This document shows positions 1 to 10,279 of a DNA stretch of 64,000 nucleotides, piece after piece. This DNA is from Urechidicola croceus. Its GTDB lineage: Bacteria > Bacteroidota > Bacteroidia > Flavobacteriales > Flavobacteriaceae. The stretch spans positions 248,001 through 312,000 of the forward strand of contig CAJIZG010000001.1 of NCBI GenBank assembly GCA_905181865.1, given 5' to 3'. The notes beneath the pieces were generated by a model. That model did not search any database and had not been told where the DNA came from. It was given only the letters and a program-made list of their open reading frames with translations. The translations under genes and the position numbers were made by a program. The first letter of the stretch is position 1. Each line of letters opens with the position of its first letter.

Positions 1-159
1 TTAGAATTAACACGAGTAGAATTAGATGATTTACTTAATGAGTGCAATTACTCCGAGTATTTTGCTAAAACGGCAAGTGACATTCAAGTTATTGAAGCGA
101 TTCTAGAATGTTATGAAAATTATCGAGCCATTAAAAAAGGTTCGACAAAGAAAAAATAG
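1..159 (+). CDS. C-terminal end of an unrecognised protein (cut by window edge)
   Basis: Frame 1 is open from the first base to a TAG stop at 157-159, giving 52 residues that end in a lysine-rich tail (KKGSTKKK). The start lies outside the window. I do not recognise the family. The fragment is mostly helical-looking and acidic, and the composition fits a soluble protein. No function is proposed. Confidence 0.5.
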   Translation, partial: LELTRVELDDLLNECNYSEYFAKTASDIQVIEAILECYENYRAIKKGSTKKK

Positions 160-282
160 CAAAACCTAGTAATGCTATAATTTCGTTGAAACTTTAAAGT
201 TTACTGGTTAATTTTAGACCCGCTAAACTCCATGCTATGCATTATTTCAAAAGGCTTCTTCGGAGCCTAATTTCTCATATAA

Positions 283-672
283 CTGCCATGTCATATTGTC
301 AAAGGCCAGACACCAACAAAAGAAATTTCAACCATTCATAAATTAACTCGCTGGGGTACAAAACGCGGTTCATCGGAAACTGTTTGCGCACCATCTGTTG
401 AGATCAATTATTACAGTAATTCTACGAACGAACATATTATTAACATATTGGATTCCAATAATAACGAAATTAAAAAGATTAGCCATAGCAGCGATAAAGG
501 GTTTCATACAGTCTCCCATGATTTGAGTTATTCTAAAAAGGCAATGAAATCACATCTAAAAAATAATAAGGAAACTATTCTCGACGAAGCCAAAAACGGA
601 AGTTATTATCTTTTCAAAGAAAAACAAAAAGGTATCGTTCATTACGAAACTATTACGATTGATGTAGAATAA
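283..672 (+). pseudogene. C-terminal remnant of a VPS10/sortilin-type beta-propeller glycosyl hydrolase-like protein
   Basis: The frame ending at 672 is open upstream to 283 but has no credible start; stops lie at 268-270 and 280-282. The peptide contains an RWGTKRG segment, an INILDSNNNEIKKI strand pair and SDKGFHTVSHDLSY. This resembles the C-terminal beta-sandwich of Bacteroidota sortilin-like (VPS10/BNR repeat) proteins, where a phrase like GLNRVSWDLRY and a final ligand-type extension recur. Roughly 130 residues remain of a family normally over 900 residues long. I infer a decayed remnant. The family assignment rests on motif resemblance only. Confidence 0.5.
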
Positions 673-845
673 TTGATTCATATTTTGAGATGTAAACCTT
701 AATAGGACTAATGCTAAAAATATTTGGTGTAATTGGTTTTTTTGTCGAACTTTGAATATATTTTAGCTTTACAATAAATATACAGAAATTTTTACTTAAT
801 TCTTTTAAGCGGTTAAATTTTAAGTACTATAATAAACCTCCAAAT

Positions 846-1307
846 ATGAAATCTATAGGTTACTTTATTTCTTTTTTAATTCTAAATTTTAGTGCCCTTG
901 GTTTGGGCATTATTTTAATGAATAATGGGCCCATGGACAGCTGGTATCAGACTTTAAACCAAGCACCTTGGACACCTCCAAATTGGGTGTTTGGAACTGC
1001 ATGGTCCATTGTTATGATTTGCTTTAGTTTTTACATGACTTCATTGGCAAAGTTACGAATGGGTTCAAGTTTATGGGGATTGTACTTTTTGCAACTAGCA
1101 TTTAATATTGCGTGGAATTATCTATTTTTTAATCAACATCTTGTTTTGTTAGGGAGTATAAATTTAATACTCCTATTAGGATTAATTTCTTTTTTCTTAG
1201 TTAAAAATAAGAAACTATTAGGCTATAAAACAATTTTAATTGCTCCCTATTTCCTATGGCTACTTATTGCAAATTCCTTAAATATTTATATTCTATTCAA
1301 TAATTAA
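846..1307 (+). CDS. tspO: TspO/MBR family tryptophan-rich sensory protein
   Basis: The 153-residue product has five predicted membrane helices. The family signature follows helix 1: WYQTLNQAPWTPPNWVFG then TAWS (about residues 33-55), with the WxPP and W-V-F-G residues that form the porphyrin/cholesterol-binding pocket. Length matches bacterial TspO (150-165). Family members bind porphyrins and tune stress and pigment responses. It stands alone, with 130 bp before the next gene. The ATG at 846 is the only good start. The role in this organism is inferred; the family assignment is firm. Confidence 0.93.
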   Translation: MKSIGYFISFLILNFSALGLGIILMNNGPMDSWYQTLNQAPWTPPNWVFGTAWSIVMICFSFYMTSLAKLRMGSSLWGLYFLQLAFNIAWNYLFFNQHLVLLGSINLILLLGLISFFLVKNKKLLGYKTILIAPYFLWLLIANSLNIYILFNN

Positions 1308-1434
1308 TTTAAACTATACACAATAATTTTAACTTAAAATTATTGATAATTATATCTGTTTAATTTAGGTTAACAATTGCTAATTTTGCTTCTTGTTTTT
1401 CAAAATAGACTGATTTAAAAATTGCTTTAACAAA

Positions 1435-3810
1435 ATGAAACTATCTACCCTATCACTATTATTTGCTATACTTTTTAGTACTAATCTATTTGCGCAAGAA
1501 AACTATACCATAAGCGGACTTGTGAAAGAGGCCAGTAACGGAGAAACCGTTTTTGGAGCTTCTATCTTTTTAGTAGGAACTAGTGTAGGAACCTTAAGTA
1601 ACGAATATGGCTTTTTTTCCATCACAGTCCCAGAGGGAACCTACACTTTAGTAGTTTCTTTTATAGGGTATTCTGAACAGTCCCAAAAAATACTTTTAGA
1701 TAAAAATCTCAATATTGATTTTGAAATTACCGAGACTTCTGAACAACTTGACGAAGTGGTTATTCAATCAAATGAATCTGAAAGAGTCAATATTCGATCA
1801 CCTCAGATGAGTAGAACGAAAGTTCAGATTTCAACCATAAAAAAAGCCCCAGTTGTTTTAGGAGAAGTGGATCTAATAAAATCAATTCAATTATTGCCCG
1901 GGGTTACTAATAATGGTGAAGGTTCAAGTGGCTTTAATGTGCGGGGAGGTGCCGTTGATCAAAATCTTGTTTTATTAGATGAGGCAATTATCTATAATAC
2001 CTCTCACCTACTTGGTTTCTTTTCTGTATTTAATGCAGACGCCATAAAGGACGTAACTTTATACAAAGGAAATATTCCAGCAAAATATGGTGGCCGGGTG
2101 TCATCTGTTCTCGATGTACGACAAAAAGATGGAAACAATCAAAATTTTTCCATGACCGGTGGCATTGGAACCGTCTCCAGTAGAATAGCAGCAGAAGGCC
2201 CTATTATAAAGGATAAAGGATCATTTTTAGTTGCTGGACGTGGGTCTTATGCCCACCTATTTTTAAAACTTACCGAAGAAGAAAATAGTGCTAGTTTTTA
2301 TGATTTAAACTTAAAAGCAAATTATAGCCTTAATACCAATAACAAACTTTATTTATCGGGATATTTCGGAAGAGACGACTTCAACTTTTCGGGAGCTTTT
2401 GAAAATAGTTATGGAAATCTGTCGGGAAATATGAGGTGGAATCATATTTTTAGTAATCGCTTGTTTTCGAATGCTTCTCTCATATATAGTAAGTATGATT
2501 ATGACTTAACCTTAAATATCTTCTTATTTGATTGGGTATCATCTATAGAAAATTTTAATGTAAAATATGACCTCAACTACTATGTAAGTGATCGATTTAA
2601 GCTAGATTTTGGTCTAAGTGGAATCTATTATCACTTCGATCCTGGTCAAATTAATCCAACTACAGAAGATTCTGCCATTAATTATATGCAACTAGATTTC
2701 AAAAAAGCATTTGAAAGCGGTTTATATGTCAACGCCGAGCATAAAATTACAGAAAAGTTAACTGCACAGTATGGATTGCGTTATAGCAATTTTTCTCGAT
2801 TGGGAGGACAATCTATGACAACCTATGAAAATGATCTTCCTGTTGTTTACAATAGTGAATTAGGTATTTATGAAACTGGAACTCCAATAGGTGAGCGTAC
2901 TTATGACAAGGGAGAAGCAATTGAAAAATTTGGAAATTTTGAACCTCGACTAGGAATGTCTTTACAATTAAATGATTGGACCTCGGTCAAAGCTGGATAT
3001 TCGAGAGTGGCACAATATATTCACTTATTATCAAATACAACTTCTGTAACTCCTTTAGATGTTTGGACACCAAGTGGAACGTATGTAAAACCACAATTAG
3101 CAAATCAATATGCTTTAGGATACTTCAGAGAATTTAGTTCAAAAGAATTGTCGTTTGAAGTTGAGGGGTATTATAAAACTGTGGACAATAGAATCGATTA
3201 TATCGATGGATCTAATTTAATTGGTCAGAACACCATAGAAACAGAAATATTAAACGGTGAATCTAGAGCATATGGGCTCGAATTCTTACTACGGAAAAGT
3301 GAAGGTGATTTCACAGGTTGGTTTGCGTATACCCTCTCTAAATCAGAACAGCATACTCCTGGAGGATTGGCAGGAGGTCTTGGAATAAATGGTGGAAAAT
3401 GGTACAGTTCTGCTCACGACAGGACGCATGACCTATCCATTACGGGGAGTTATAAATACAATGCTAAATGGACATTTGGAACTAATTTTATATTTCAAAC
3501 AGGAAGAGCCGTTACATATCCTAATGGACAGTATACTTATGAAAACTTACAAATTGCGAACTATGGCGATCGAAATACAGACAGACTTCCAGCATATCAC
3601 AGAATAGATATATCTGCAACGTATAAACCAAATAGAAAACCAGACAAAAGATGGAAAGGAGAATGGGTCTTTGGGATTTACAATCTATACAATCGAAAAA
3701 ATGCTGCGTCCATTTCTTTTGGTCAGAATCGAGAATCGGGTGCAAATGAAGCAACACGAACAGCCATCTTTGGAATCGTTCCGTCTGCTACTTATAATTT
3801 TAAATTTTAA
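1435..3810 (+). CDS. TonB-dependent outer-membrane receptor with carboxypeptidase-like N-terminal domain
   Basis: The 791-residue product has a signal peptide (residues 1-20, cleaving after LFA before QENY), a carboxypeptidase-D regulatory-like beta-sandwich (about 23-108) and a plug domain (about 145-235, including NVRGGAVDQNLVLLDEA). A 22-strand type barrel follows, ending in a C-terminal phenylalanine as outer-membrane proteins do. It imports an unknown ligand with TonB-ExbBD. The DUF4249 lipoprotein starts 4 bp downstream, a standard Bacteroidota pairing that suggests a receptor plus surface lipoprotein. A TAATTTTG box at 1381-1388 fits a Bacteroidota -7 element, but no good -33 was found. 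The substrate cannot be told. Confidence 0.93.
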   Translation: MKLSTLSLLFAILFSTNLFAQENYTISGLVKEASNGETVFGASIFLVGTSVGTLSNEYGFFSITVPEGTYTLVVSFIGYSEQSQKILLDKNLNIDFEITETSEQLDEVVIQSNESERVNIRSPQMSRTKVQISTIKKAPVVLGEVDLIKSIQLLPGVTNNGEGSSGFNVRGGAVDQNLVLLDEAIIYNTSHLLGFFSVFNADAIKDVTLYKGNIPAKYGGRVSSVLDVRQKDGNNQNFSMTGGIGTVSSRIAAEGPIIKDKGSFLVAGRGSYAHLFLKLTEEENSASFYDLNLKANYSLNTNNKLYLSGYFGRDDFNFSGAFENSYGNLSGNMRWNHIFSNRLFSNASLIYSKYDYDLTLNIFLFDWVSSIENFNVKYDLNYYVSDRFKLDFGLSGIYYHFDPGQINPTTEDSAINYMQLDFKKAFESGLYVNAEHKITEKLTAQYGLRYSNFSRLGGQSMTTYENDLPVVYNSELGIYETGTPIGERTYDKGEAIEKFGNFEPRLGMSLQLNDWTSVKAGYSRVAQYIHLLSNTTSVTPLDVWTPSGTYVKPQLANQYALGYFREFSSKELSFEVEGYYKTVDNRIDYIDGSNLIGQNTIETEILNGESRAYGLEFLLRKSEGDFTGWFAYTLSKSEQHTPGGLAGGLGINGGKWYSSAHDRTHDLSITGSYKYNAKWTFGTNFIFQTGRAVTYPNGQYTYENLQIANYGDRNTDRLPAYHRIDISATYKPNRKPDKRWKGEWVFGIYNLYNRKNAASISFGQNRESGANEATRTAIFGIVPSATYNFKF

Positions 3811-3814
3811 AGGC

Positions 3815-4657
3815 ATGAATACATTCAAAAAATATAGCGTATTAGTTACTGGGTTTTTTATAATATCCTGTACAGAAGTCATTGATTTAGAAGTAACAGA
3901 AGCGGCTCCTAGGCTTGTTATAGAGGCTTCATTAGATTGGAACAAAGGAACTATGGGAAATGAACAAAACATCCAGTTAAGTACCTCTACTCCATACTTC
4001 GATTCCAATTCTATAGAAATTGTAACTGGAGCAACAGTTGTGGTAACCAATATGAATAATGGAACAATTTTTAATTTTGTAGATCAAAATAATGGTAATT
4101 ATTATACGGATAGTTTTATTCCTATACGCAATGATACTTATAAACTAGAGGTGTTATATAATAATGAAACATATCTTGCAGAAGAAATTATGACTCCAGT
4201 TGCAGACATTGAAGCCCTTTTTCAATCAACAGAAAATGGATTTGATGATGAAGTGTTAGAAGTTAATCTTAGGTATATAGATCCTGCTGGAATTGACAAT
4301 TACTACCTATTTAGATTACAAAAAGAAGGAGCATTACTACCAGATCTGCGGGATATGTCTGATGAATTTACCGATGGAAATTCAACAACGTTGTTTTTTG
4401 AATTGATTGAAGATGAAGAGATAAATCAGGAAGCATTTGTTGCTGGAGATAAGGCTATTATACATTTTTATGGTATTTCTAAACGTTATTTTAACTATAT
4501 ACGTTTACTTATAGCACAAAATGAAAGTGGTGGGCCATTTAGTACAATCCCTGTTCCACTGAGGGGAAATTGCACTAATATGACCAATGAAGATAATTAT
4601 GCCTTCGGATATTTTAGAGCAAGTCAAGTAGTGAAAACTACCTATACTTTTGAATAA
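3815..4657 (+). CDS. DUF4249 domain-containing lipoprotein
   Basis: The frame is open further upstream, inside the receptor gene, but the ATG at 3815 gives a lipoprotein signal: a hydrophobic stretch then the lipobox IISC, with the acylated cysteine near residue 19. The mature N-terminus TEVIDLEV, followed by PRLVIEASLDW, is the hallmark DUF4249 opening. Length is 280 residues. It is translationally close to the TonB receptor (4 bp gap) and is probably a surface-exposed partner of that receptor. No enzymatic motif is visible. Family membership is secure; molecular function is unknown. Confidence 0.9.
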   Translation: MNTFKKYSVLVTGFFIISCTEVIDLEVTEAAPRLVIEASLDWNKGTMGNEQNIQLSTSTPYFDSNSIEIVTGATVVVTNMNNGTIFNFVDQNNGNYYTDSFIPIRNDTYKLEVLYNNETYLAEEIMTPVADIEALFQSTENGFDDEVLEVNLRYIDPAGIDNYYLFRLQKEGALLPDLRDMSDEFTDGNSTTLFFELIEDEEINQEAFVAGDKAIIHFYGISKRYFNYIRLLIAQNESGGPFSTIPVPLRGNCTNMTNEDNYAFGYFRASQVVKTTYTFE

Positions 4658-4679
4658 GTTTATTTGATTGAGAATACTT

Positions 4680-4718
4680 AAAACAAAAAAGCCGCTCAAT
4701 GAGCGGCTTTTTTGTTTT
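4680..4718. terminator. Bidirectional Rho-independent terminator
   Basis: The stem GCCGCTC/GAGCGGC with loop AAT is flanked by an A-rich tract on the left and a T-rich tract on the right. It can therefore end both the receptor/DUF4249 transcript (forward) and the prohibitin operon (reverse). It sits exactly between the two convergent stop codons. Confidence 0.9.
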
Positions 4719-4729
4719 AAAATTTAATT

Positions 4730-5554
4730 TTAGTTGTTCCCTAGAATTAATGGTAATCCATCTTTACCTCCTACAACTACAACTTTCGTGTTTGGAGATT
4801 CAGCTAATTTCAACGTTGCTTCAATTCCTTTGTCACGTAAAATTTGATCATTCAAAGAGGCGCTTAAAATTTTATTAGCATCGGCTTTACCCCGTGCCTC
4901 AATTCTAACTTTCTCTGCTTCTTTTGACGCTGTTACTAATCTAAATTCGTATTCTAATGATTCTTGCTCTTGCTTTAATTTACGCTCAATTGCATCTTTA
5001 ATAGTGGCAGGCAACGTAACGTCTCTTACCAATACATCATTTACAATAATATATTGATCATCTAATATTTTTTTAGTTTCATCATATATTTCTTTCTGAA
5101 TAACGTCTCTTTTACTTGAATATAATTGTTCAGGGGTATAACGCCCAACAACACTTCTTGCCGCAGATCTAAGTGCAGGTTTAATAATTCTATCTAAATA
5201 GTTTTCCCCTTTCTCTTGGTGTAATTTTCCTAGATCACTTGGTCTTGGCATAAACCAAGTAGTTGTTTCCAAAATAATATCCAATCCGTTTGACGATAAA
5301 ACTTTCATTTTCTCAAACAATTCTTGTTGACGAACTTCATAAATAAACACTCTATTCCAAGGTAATACTAAATGAAAACCTTCACCCATCGCTGGCTCAC
5401 CGGTTACCACACCACCCCCAAAGGTTTTATAAAGCACTCCTGCTTGACCTGAATCAACTGTTATTGCTGATTTCGATACCAATATGAGTCCCGCTATTAC
5501 TATTGCTACGATACCAATTAATCCTTTTGGTAAATTTAATTGTTGTTGTGCCAT
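4730..5554 (-). CDS. Prohibitin/SPFH-domain membrane protein
   Basis: The 274-residue product has one N-terminal membrane helix (about residues 10-28). An SPFH/band-7 domain follows (about 30-215), with the typical VDSGQAGVLYKTFGG start and an internal RSVVGRYTPEQLYSSKR segment. A charged coiled-coil (ERKLKQEQESLEYEF, then SKEAEKVRIEARGKADAN) leads to a short C-terminal tail. Prohibitins form large membrane rings that act as chaperones or regulators of membrane proteases. It is the last gene of the reverse operon fabG-VWA-prohibitin, with 10 bp to the VWA gene. Confidence 0.92.
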   Translation of the reverse strand: MAQQQLNLPKGLIGIVAIVIAGLILVSKSAITVDSGQAGVLYKTFGGGVVTGEPAMGEGFHLVLPWNRVFIYEVRQQELFEKMKVLSSNGLDIILETTTWFMPRPSDLGKLHQEKGENYLDRIIKPALRSAARSVVGRYTPEQLYSSKRDVIQKEIYDETKKILDDQYIIVNDVLVRDVTLPATIKDAIERKLKQEQESLEYEFRLVTASKEAEKVRIEARGKADANKILSASLNDQILRDKGIEATLKLAESPNTKVVVVGGKDGLPLILGNN

Positions 5555-5564
5555 AATTTTAATT

Positions 5565-7580
5565 TTAAATTAATCCTTTATATTTTCGAATAAACCATTC
5601 GAGTGCCAAAGATAGCATAATTAACCCCAATAACCACTCCCATTCAATTAATGATTCGTTTTTTTTATAAATCTTTTGAATCGGTATAAAACCTTCGTTT
5701 TCTACTAATTTATCTACCAATACATCAGCACTACTTAGCGCATAAACTTCTCCTTTTGAATGCGCACTGAGCAATCTCAATTTGGCAATATTAGCATAAG
5801 AAAATTGCTGTTCTACATCAAAATAAACAAGTCTAAAATCTCCTTTTTTAATATCCATTTGATTCTCCACGGATACGGTGTACCTATAGTCTCCTTCATC
5901 CAAATCTGACAAAACGACTGAATAAGAATTCGTTTTTAAAGAAAACGGAAAGCGTTTTTTTACATTGGTATCCTTATGTACTATGTCTATCCATAAACTG
6001 GCATCAGACTCAAACTCATAATTTTTATTCAAATAACTTGCTTCAATCCGCAGTTCATTGTTAGAGTAATATATAGGCGCAGATTCTACAGTTAAGCGCT
6101 TTATTCGTTTAGAAACGGACAAATATTGCATCAATTTTGCTGTAAAATTATCATAATCAATAAAAGATTGACTTTTAACATATGACATCATTCGCCATTT
6201 CCAAAAATTTTCTCCAAACAAAACCACACTTCGTATTCCATTATTTTCATACGTACTTAGTAGTGGTGTCTCTAATTGAAAATTGCCTAGTTGCTGCCAT
6301 AATAAAATGTTGTGCTTTACAGTAAAGGAAACTTCCCCAAACAAATCCTCTAAGGGAGGAAATGATTCAAAACCAATATCATCTTGAGAAAAGTCAGCGA
6401 AGGATGGATTAAATTTAGCTCTGTAACGTTCCGTCTGATCTATTGTTTTTTTAGAAAAATTAGGTTGAATTCTGTTTAAGAAATCCCACTCTGTTTTTGT
6501 ACCCGTAATAATGAAATGATTTAATTTTTGATGCTGAATTTTATGAAACACCGTTTTAAACATATTCGTAGGCTGATATAAAATAACGAATTGAAAATCC
6601 TCTAAATTATAGGAGTCTCTGATGTTTTTAATGACAACTTTTCGTTGTTTATTACGCTCTATACTTTCTTTTAAACTTCCAATATCGGGATGCATAAGTG
6701 AAGTAAGTAGCAATATGCTAGACTCTTCATCAATTACTTCAACGACAAAGTCCTTTGAATTATTTACACTGTTTTGCTCTGCTTTTAAATTTTCTATACG
6801 AGCGTTGTACACCTGCGTTCCAACTTTATTTGCCAATAAACGCGTGTTGATTTGATGCGAATTTTTCTCCTCTGAAAACTTCAAGACTTCAGAATACACT
6901 TTTTGCTTGCCTTTATAAATAACGAAATTTGCTTTTACAGTATCCGAACCATTATAATTTACATACACTTCAATCGGAAATTTATTCATTAAATATGCAT
7001 ACCTATTCACATTAAGTTGAGAAATCTTTAAATCTATTGGTTTAATGGTATCCCCTACTACTAACGTATATATAGGTTGTAAACTCTTTATATATTCATA
7101 GTTAAATCCCTCTGTCTGATTTCCATCAGTAATTAATAATACAGGAGCACTTTTATCTTTGTATATGGATTTAAATTGCACAAAGGGCTTTGATATGTTC
7201 GTGCCACTTTCGTCAAAGCTTAATGAATCTAAGGCGTGTAATTGACTTCCAAATTGAAAAAACTGTAATTTAAACTTGTTATTTAATGCAACATTTACTT
7301 TTAATTTTTCAATCAAATCAGCGACGGCTACTTCCATACCCGTTTGTTTTATAGAACTAGAATTATCTACAGCGACTACTAATGACGATTTTTCAATTTC
7401 AATAATACTTTGTTCAATTGCTGGATTTATAAAAATTAAAAACAAGGAAAAGGTAGCAATAAAACGCAAAAAAGCCAGTAAATAACTGACTCTTTCTTTT
7501 TGTTTTAAACTATTGGAATAGTGGAATATGGCAATCAAAACTGCCACTATTCCTGCTAAAACGATATATATTATTTGCAC
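5565..7580 (-). CDS. Membrane-anchored von Willebrand factor A domain protein
   Basis: The 671-residue product has two N-terminal membrane helices (about 2-22 and 38-55). A VWA-like domain then begins with SLVVAVDNSSSIKQ, whose D-x-S-x-S matches the metal-ion-dependent adhesion site. A long beta-rich middle follows, and a C-terminal membrane helix (about 645-663, WLLGLIMLSLALEWFI). This layout is common in Bacteroidota proteins resembling BatA/BatB and the glutamine-amidotransferase-like VWA proteins. Its binding partner is unknown. It lies between fabG (43 bp) and prohibitin (10 bp), suggesting co-transcription. Confidence 0.8.
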   Translation of the reverse strand: MQIIYIVLAGIVAVLIAIFHYSNSLKQKERVSYLLAFLRFIATFSLFLIFINPAIEQSIIEIEKSSLVVAVDNSSSIKQTGMEVAVADLIEKLKVNVALNNKFKLQFFQFGSQLHALDSLSFDESGTNISKPFVQFKSIYKDKSAPVLLITDGNQTEGFNYEYIKSLQPIYTLVVGDTIKPIDLKISQLNVNRYAYLMNKFPIEVYVNYNGSDTVKANFVIYKGKQKVYSEVLKFSEEKNSHQINTRLLANKVGTQVYNARIENLKAEQNSVNNSKDFVVEVIDEESSILLLTSLMHPDIGSLKESIERNKQRKVVIKNIRDSYNLEDFQFVILYQPTNMFKTVFHKIQHQKLNHFIITGTKTEWDFLNRIQPNFSKKTIDQTERYRAKFNPSFADFSQDDIGFESFPPLEDLFGEVSFTVKHNILLWQQLGNFQLETPLLSTYENNGIRSVVLFGENFWKWRMMSYVKSQSFIDYDNFTAKLMQYLSVSKRIKRLTVESAPIYYSNNELRIEASYLNKNYEFESDASLWIDIVHKDTNVKKRFPFSLKTNSYSVVLSDLDEGDYRYTVSVENQMDIKKGDFRLVYFDVEQQFSYANIAKLRLLSAHSKGEVYALSSADVLVDKLVENEGFIPIQKIYKKNESLIEWEWLLGLIMLSLALEWFIRKYKGLI

Positions 7581-7623
7581 TCTTTACTCGCTATTAATAT
7601 TTGAATTCTGATTTTTAAACAGC

Positions 7624-8370
7624 CTAGGTTAACATACCACCGTCTACACTCAAGGTTTGTCCGGTAATATACGAACTCATATCAGACCCCAAAAACACAC
7701 AGGCATTAGCAATATCTTCTGGAGATCCTCCTCTTTTTAATGGAATTCCTGCACGCCATCCTTCTACGGTTGCCGTATCTAATTTCGCTGTCATTTCTGT
7801 TTCAATAAATCCAGGAGCCACTACATTTGATCTAATATTTCTAGATCCTAGTTCTAGCGCTACTGATTTTGAGAAACCAATAATCCCAGATTTCGAAGCC
7901 GCATAATTGGCCTGACCTGCATTTCCTTTTAAGCCAACTACAGAACTCATATTTATGATAGATCCACTTCGTTGCTTCATCATTGGACGAATGACTGCTT
8001 TGGTTAAATTAAATACAGACTTTAAATTAATTTCTATAACATCATCAAAATCAGTTTCAGAAATACGCATTAACAAATTGTCTTTGGTAATTCCTGCATT
8101 GTTAATCAAAATATCAATGGTTCCAAATTCTTTTAAAACAGCTGCAGCTAATTCTTGCGCTGCATCAAATTTTGCCGCATTAGATTGATAGCCTTTCGCC
8201 TTTACGCCATACCCCTTTAATTCTTCTTCTAAAGCATTAGCGGCATCAACAGAAGAACTGTACGTAAATGCTACGTTAGCACCCTGCTTGGCATACATCT
8301 GCGCAATTCCTTTTCCTATTCCACGCGTAGCACCCGTAATTAATGCTGTTTTATTTTCTAATAATTTCAT
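7624..8370 (-). CDS. fabG: 3-oxoacyl-[acyl-carrier-protein] reductase
   Basis: This SDR-family NADPH-dependent reductase of fatty acid elongation has the cofactor loop TGATRGIGKG near the N-terminus, the NNAG motif (NNAGITKDNLLMR) and the catalytic Ser-Tyr-Lys set in NMSSVVG and YAASKSG. It ends in the FabG-typical LSVDGGMLT. I chose the start at MKLLENKTALITG (8370), which gives the usual 248 residues; an ATG four codons upstream (8382) is also possible. A TATCTTTG box reading on the minus strand (8404-8397) could be its -7 element. It heads the reverse operon. Confidence 0.94.
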   Translation of the reverse strand: MKLLENKTALITGATRGIGKGIAQMYAKQGANVAFTYSSSVDAANALEEELKGYGVKAKGYQSNAAKFDAAQELAAAVLKEFGTIDILINNAGITKDNLLMRISETDFDDVIEINLKSVFNLTKAVIRPMMKQRSGSIINMSSVVGLKGNAGQANYAASKSGIIGFSKSVALELGSRNIRSNVVAPGFIETEMTAKLDTATVEGWRAGIPLKRGGSPEDIANACVFLGSDMSSYITGQTLSVDGGMLT

Positions 8371-8382
8371 CTTAGTGTTCAT

Positions 8383-9045
8383 TGATTTTTATAAATCAAA
8401 GATATAAAAAGATATGACTTGGTGTGATTGCGCTTCAAAAGATTTAAACCAGTTTTTGACATGAGTCCATTGGTTACAAATTCTAATTGAGAACTTGTTA
8501 TACTTTAAATAGAAGTTGAACTAAGGCGCATTCTCAAGAACTATCTATGATGGTTCACTCCCTTTAAAAGAACCCAACGTGCTTATTTTAAAACTATTAT
8601 TTTAACGATCTCCCTTTTTCTTGATAAACACTTCGACTCCGCTTAGCGACTACCGCTCAGGGCTCCAAAAATAAAGACTTATTATAGTTTCTTCGAATTT
8701 CAATATTTTTGATACTTTCACACGCATACCGTTATACTCTGTCGACGCTCATACGCTCCAAAACTTGCGTTCTACAGAAACTAAAAGCATATGGCCTGCT
8801 CAGGAACAAACTTAGTAGTTGGTTTTAAGATCCAGTTATTAGATGTATTCATTCCTGCTTTAAAGAAATAATTTATTGTCATTCTCGTGTACACAGAAAT
8901 CCATACTGAGGTTTGCAGAGATTGCTCGAATAGTTCTGTTTTGGTCCTTGAAAGGAGTTAGCTGCTAAGCGGAATCGCAGTAAACGACTGTGACGAGTAC
9001 AATTTATACCGATGAAATAATTAATCAAGTTTATTGATGTGGATT
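8383..9045. other. Gene-free stretch with degenerate repeat-like segments
   Basis: No coding potential was seen in six frames. Two segments resemble the dispersed short repeats of flavobacterial intergenic regions: ACTTCGACTCCGCTTAGCGA near 8630-8650, followed by ACCGCTCAGG, and a weaker copy near 8740. A GC-rich piece around 8955-8995 is also out of character with the flanks. Nothing else could be supported. Confidence 0.4.
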
Positions 9046-10074
9046 TTAATTTTTAGTTATCCCCGATTCCATAGCCCATTCTATAATTTTTATAACATCC
9101 AATGCTTGTTCTGGTGTAATAATTAATTCTTCATTCAATCGTAAAACTTTATACACGTTTTCATAGAATTGAACATAGCCTCCACTTTCTGTTTTGATGA
9201 TCTCTGTTGTATTATTATCATGATTGGTTAACGTGCCGTAATTCTCTTCTATATCTTCTCCAATCCCATTCCAATTGATTGGGTTTTCGGCCAATCTACT
9301 TTCTTGTAAATCATTCCCATATTTAACAAAACTACCTTTTGATGTAGAGAGTAAAAATGTGGGCTTTGGTTCTTTGGTTAACATATCTGAAATAATAGTA
9401 GCCTTATAATTTTCATATAAAAAAGTGATCTTGAAATAATCGACCACTTTTCCATTTGTACGCTGAATTTGTAAATCTGCTTCAATGGTTAATGGCCAAC
9501 CAAACAAAACCAATACTTGATCTATTAAATGAGCCCCGATATCGTACAATATTCCTGCTCCTGGATAGGACTCTTCTTTCCAAGCCTTTGGCCCTATGCC
9601 AGGTCTAAATCTATGTAGCGCTATCTTACATTCTTTGAGGTGACCCAATTGCTTATTAACTACTAACTTTTGTAAGGTTTTAAACCCACCTTCAAATCGC
9701 TTATTATGGTATACGGCAATGTGCAAACCTTTTTTCTTAGCGAGGGCTATCAATTCTTCTCCTTCCTTAAAAGTAGCCGTCATAGGCTTTTCTAATACTA
9801 GGTGCTTACCCGCTTCTAAGACCGCCTTAGCCATTTCAAAATGCAAATAAGTTGGCCCGTTTACAACAATCAAGGTTACTTCTTTATTGGCTATTAATGC
9901 TTCAAAACTTCGCACTATGGTAGCATTTGGATAGGTTGTTTTTGAATTTGATTTTGTTCGCTCCAGAATCAATTTTAATTCGAAATTGGGGTTTCGTTCA
10001 ATAAACGGTGCATGAAAAATGCGACCACTCATTCCAAAGGATACCATTCCTACTTTAATTTTTGAAACAGACAT
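9046..10074 (-). CDS. Gfo/Idh/MocA family NAD(P)-dependent oxidoreductase
   Basis: The 342-residue product has an N-terminal Rossmann fold beginning KVGMVSFGMSGRIFHAPF, the conserved LEKPMT motif (EKP, lysine for cofactor/substrate), and the C-terminal alpha/beta domain with GAGILYDIGAHLIDQ, whose Asp-His pair is typical of the catalytic site. Family members oxidise or reduce sugars and inositols. It is monocistronic, flanked by non-coding DNA on both sides. The substrate cannot be read from the sequence. Confidence 0.9.
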   Translation of the reverse strand: MSVSKIKVGMVSFGMSGRIFHAPFIERNPNFELKLILERTKSNSKTTYPNATIVRSFEALIANKEVTLIVVNGPTYLHFEMAKAVLEAGKHLVLEKPMTATFKEGEELIALAKKKGLHIAVYHNKRFEGGFKTLQKLVVNKQLGHLKECKIALHRFRPGIGPKAWKEESYPGAGILYDIGAHLIDQVLVLFGWPLTIEADLQIQRTNGKVVDYFKITFLYENYKATIISDMLTKEPKPTFLLSTSKGSFVKYGNDLQESRLAENPINWNGIGEDIEENYGTLTNHDNNTTEIIKTESGGYVQFYENVYKVLRLNEELIITPEQALDVIKIIEWAMESGITKN

Positions 10075-10279
10075 ACGTGTAGTTTTATTTTAAGTTTAAA
10101 AAGTTAAAAGTAACATAATAAACGCTAGTGACACTTTGCAACACGCTCCCTTTTTTTCCAATTTAGAACGAATTAAAAACCATACAAAAATTATTGAATC
10201 TCCAATTCGCATAGGTAAGTATTGAGAAGAAGTTACTCAGAGAAGTAGAAATGCGTTGAAGTCAAAGTAGCAATTCCAA

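Noticed and set aside
8620-8680. A regulatory RNA in the GC-richer spacer
   Set aside because: The segment looks like short dispersed repeats, and no promoter-terminator pair brackets it.
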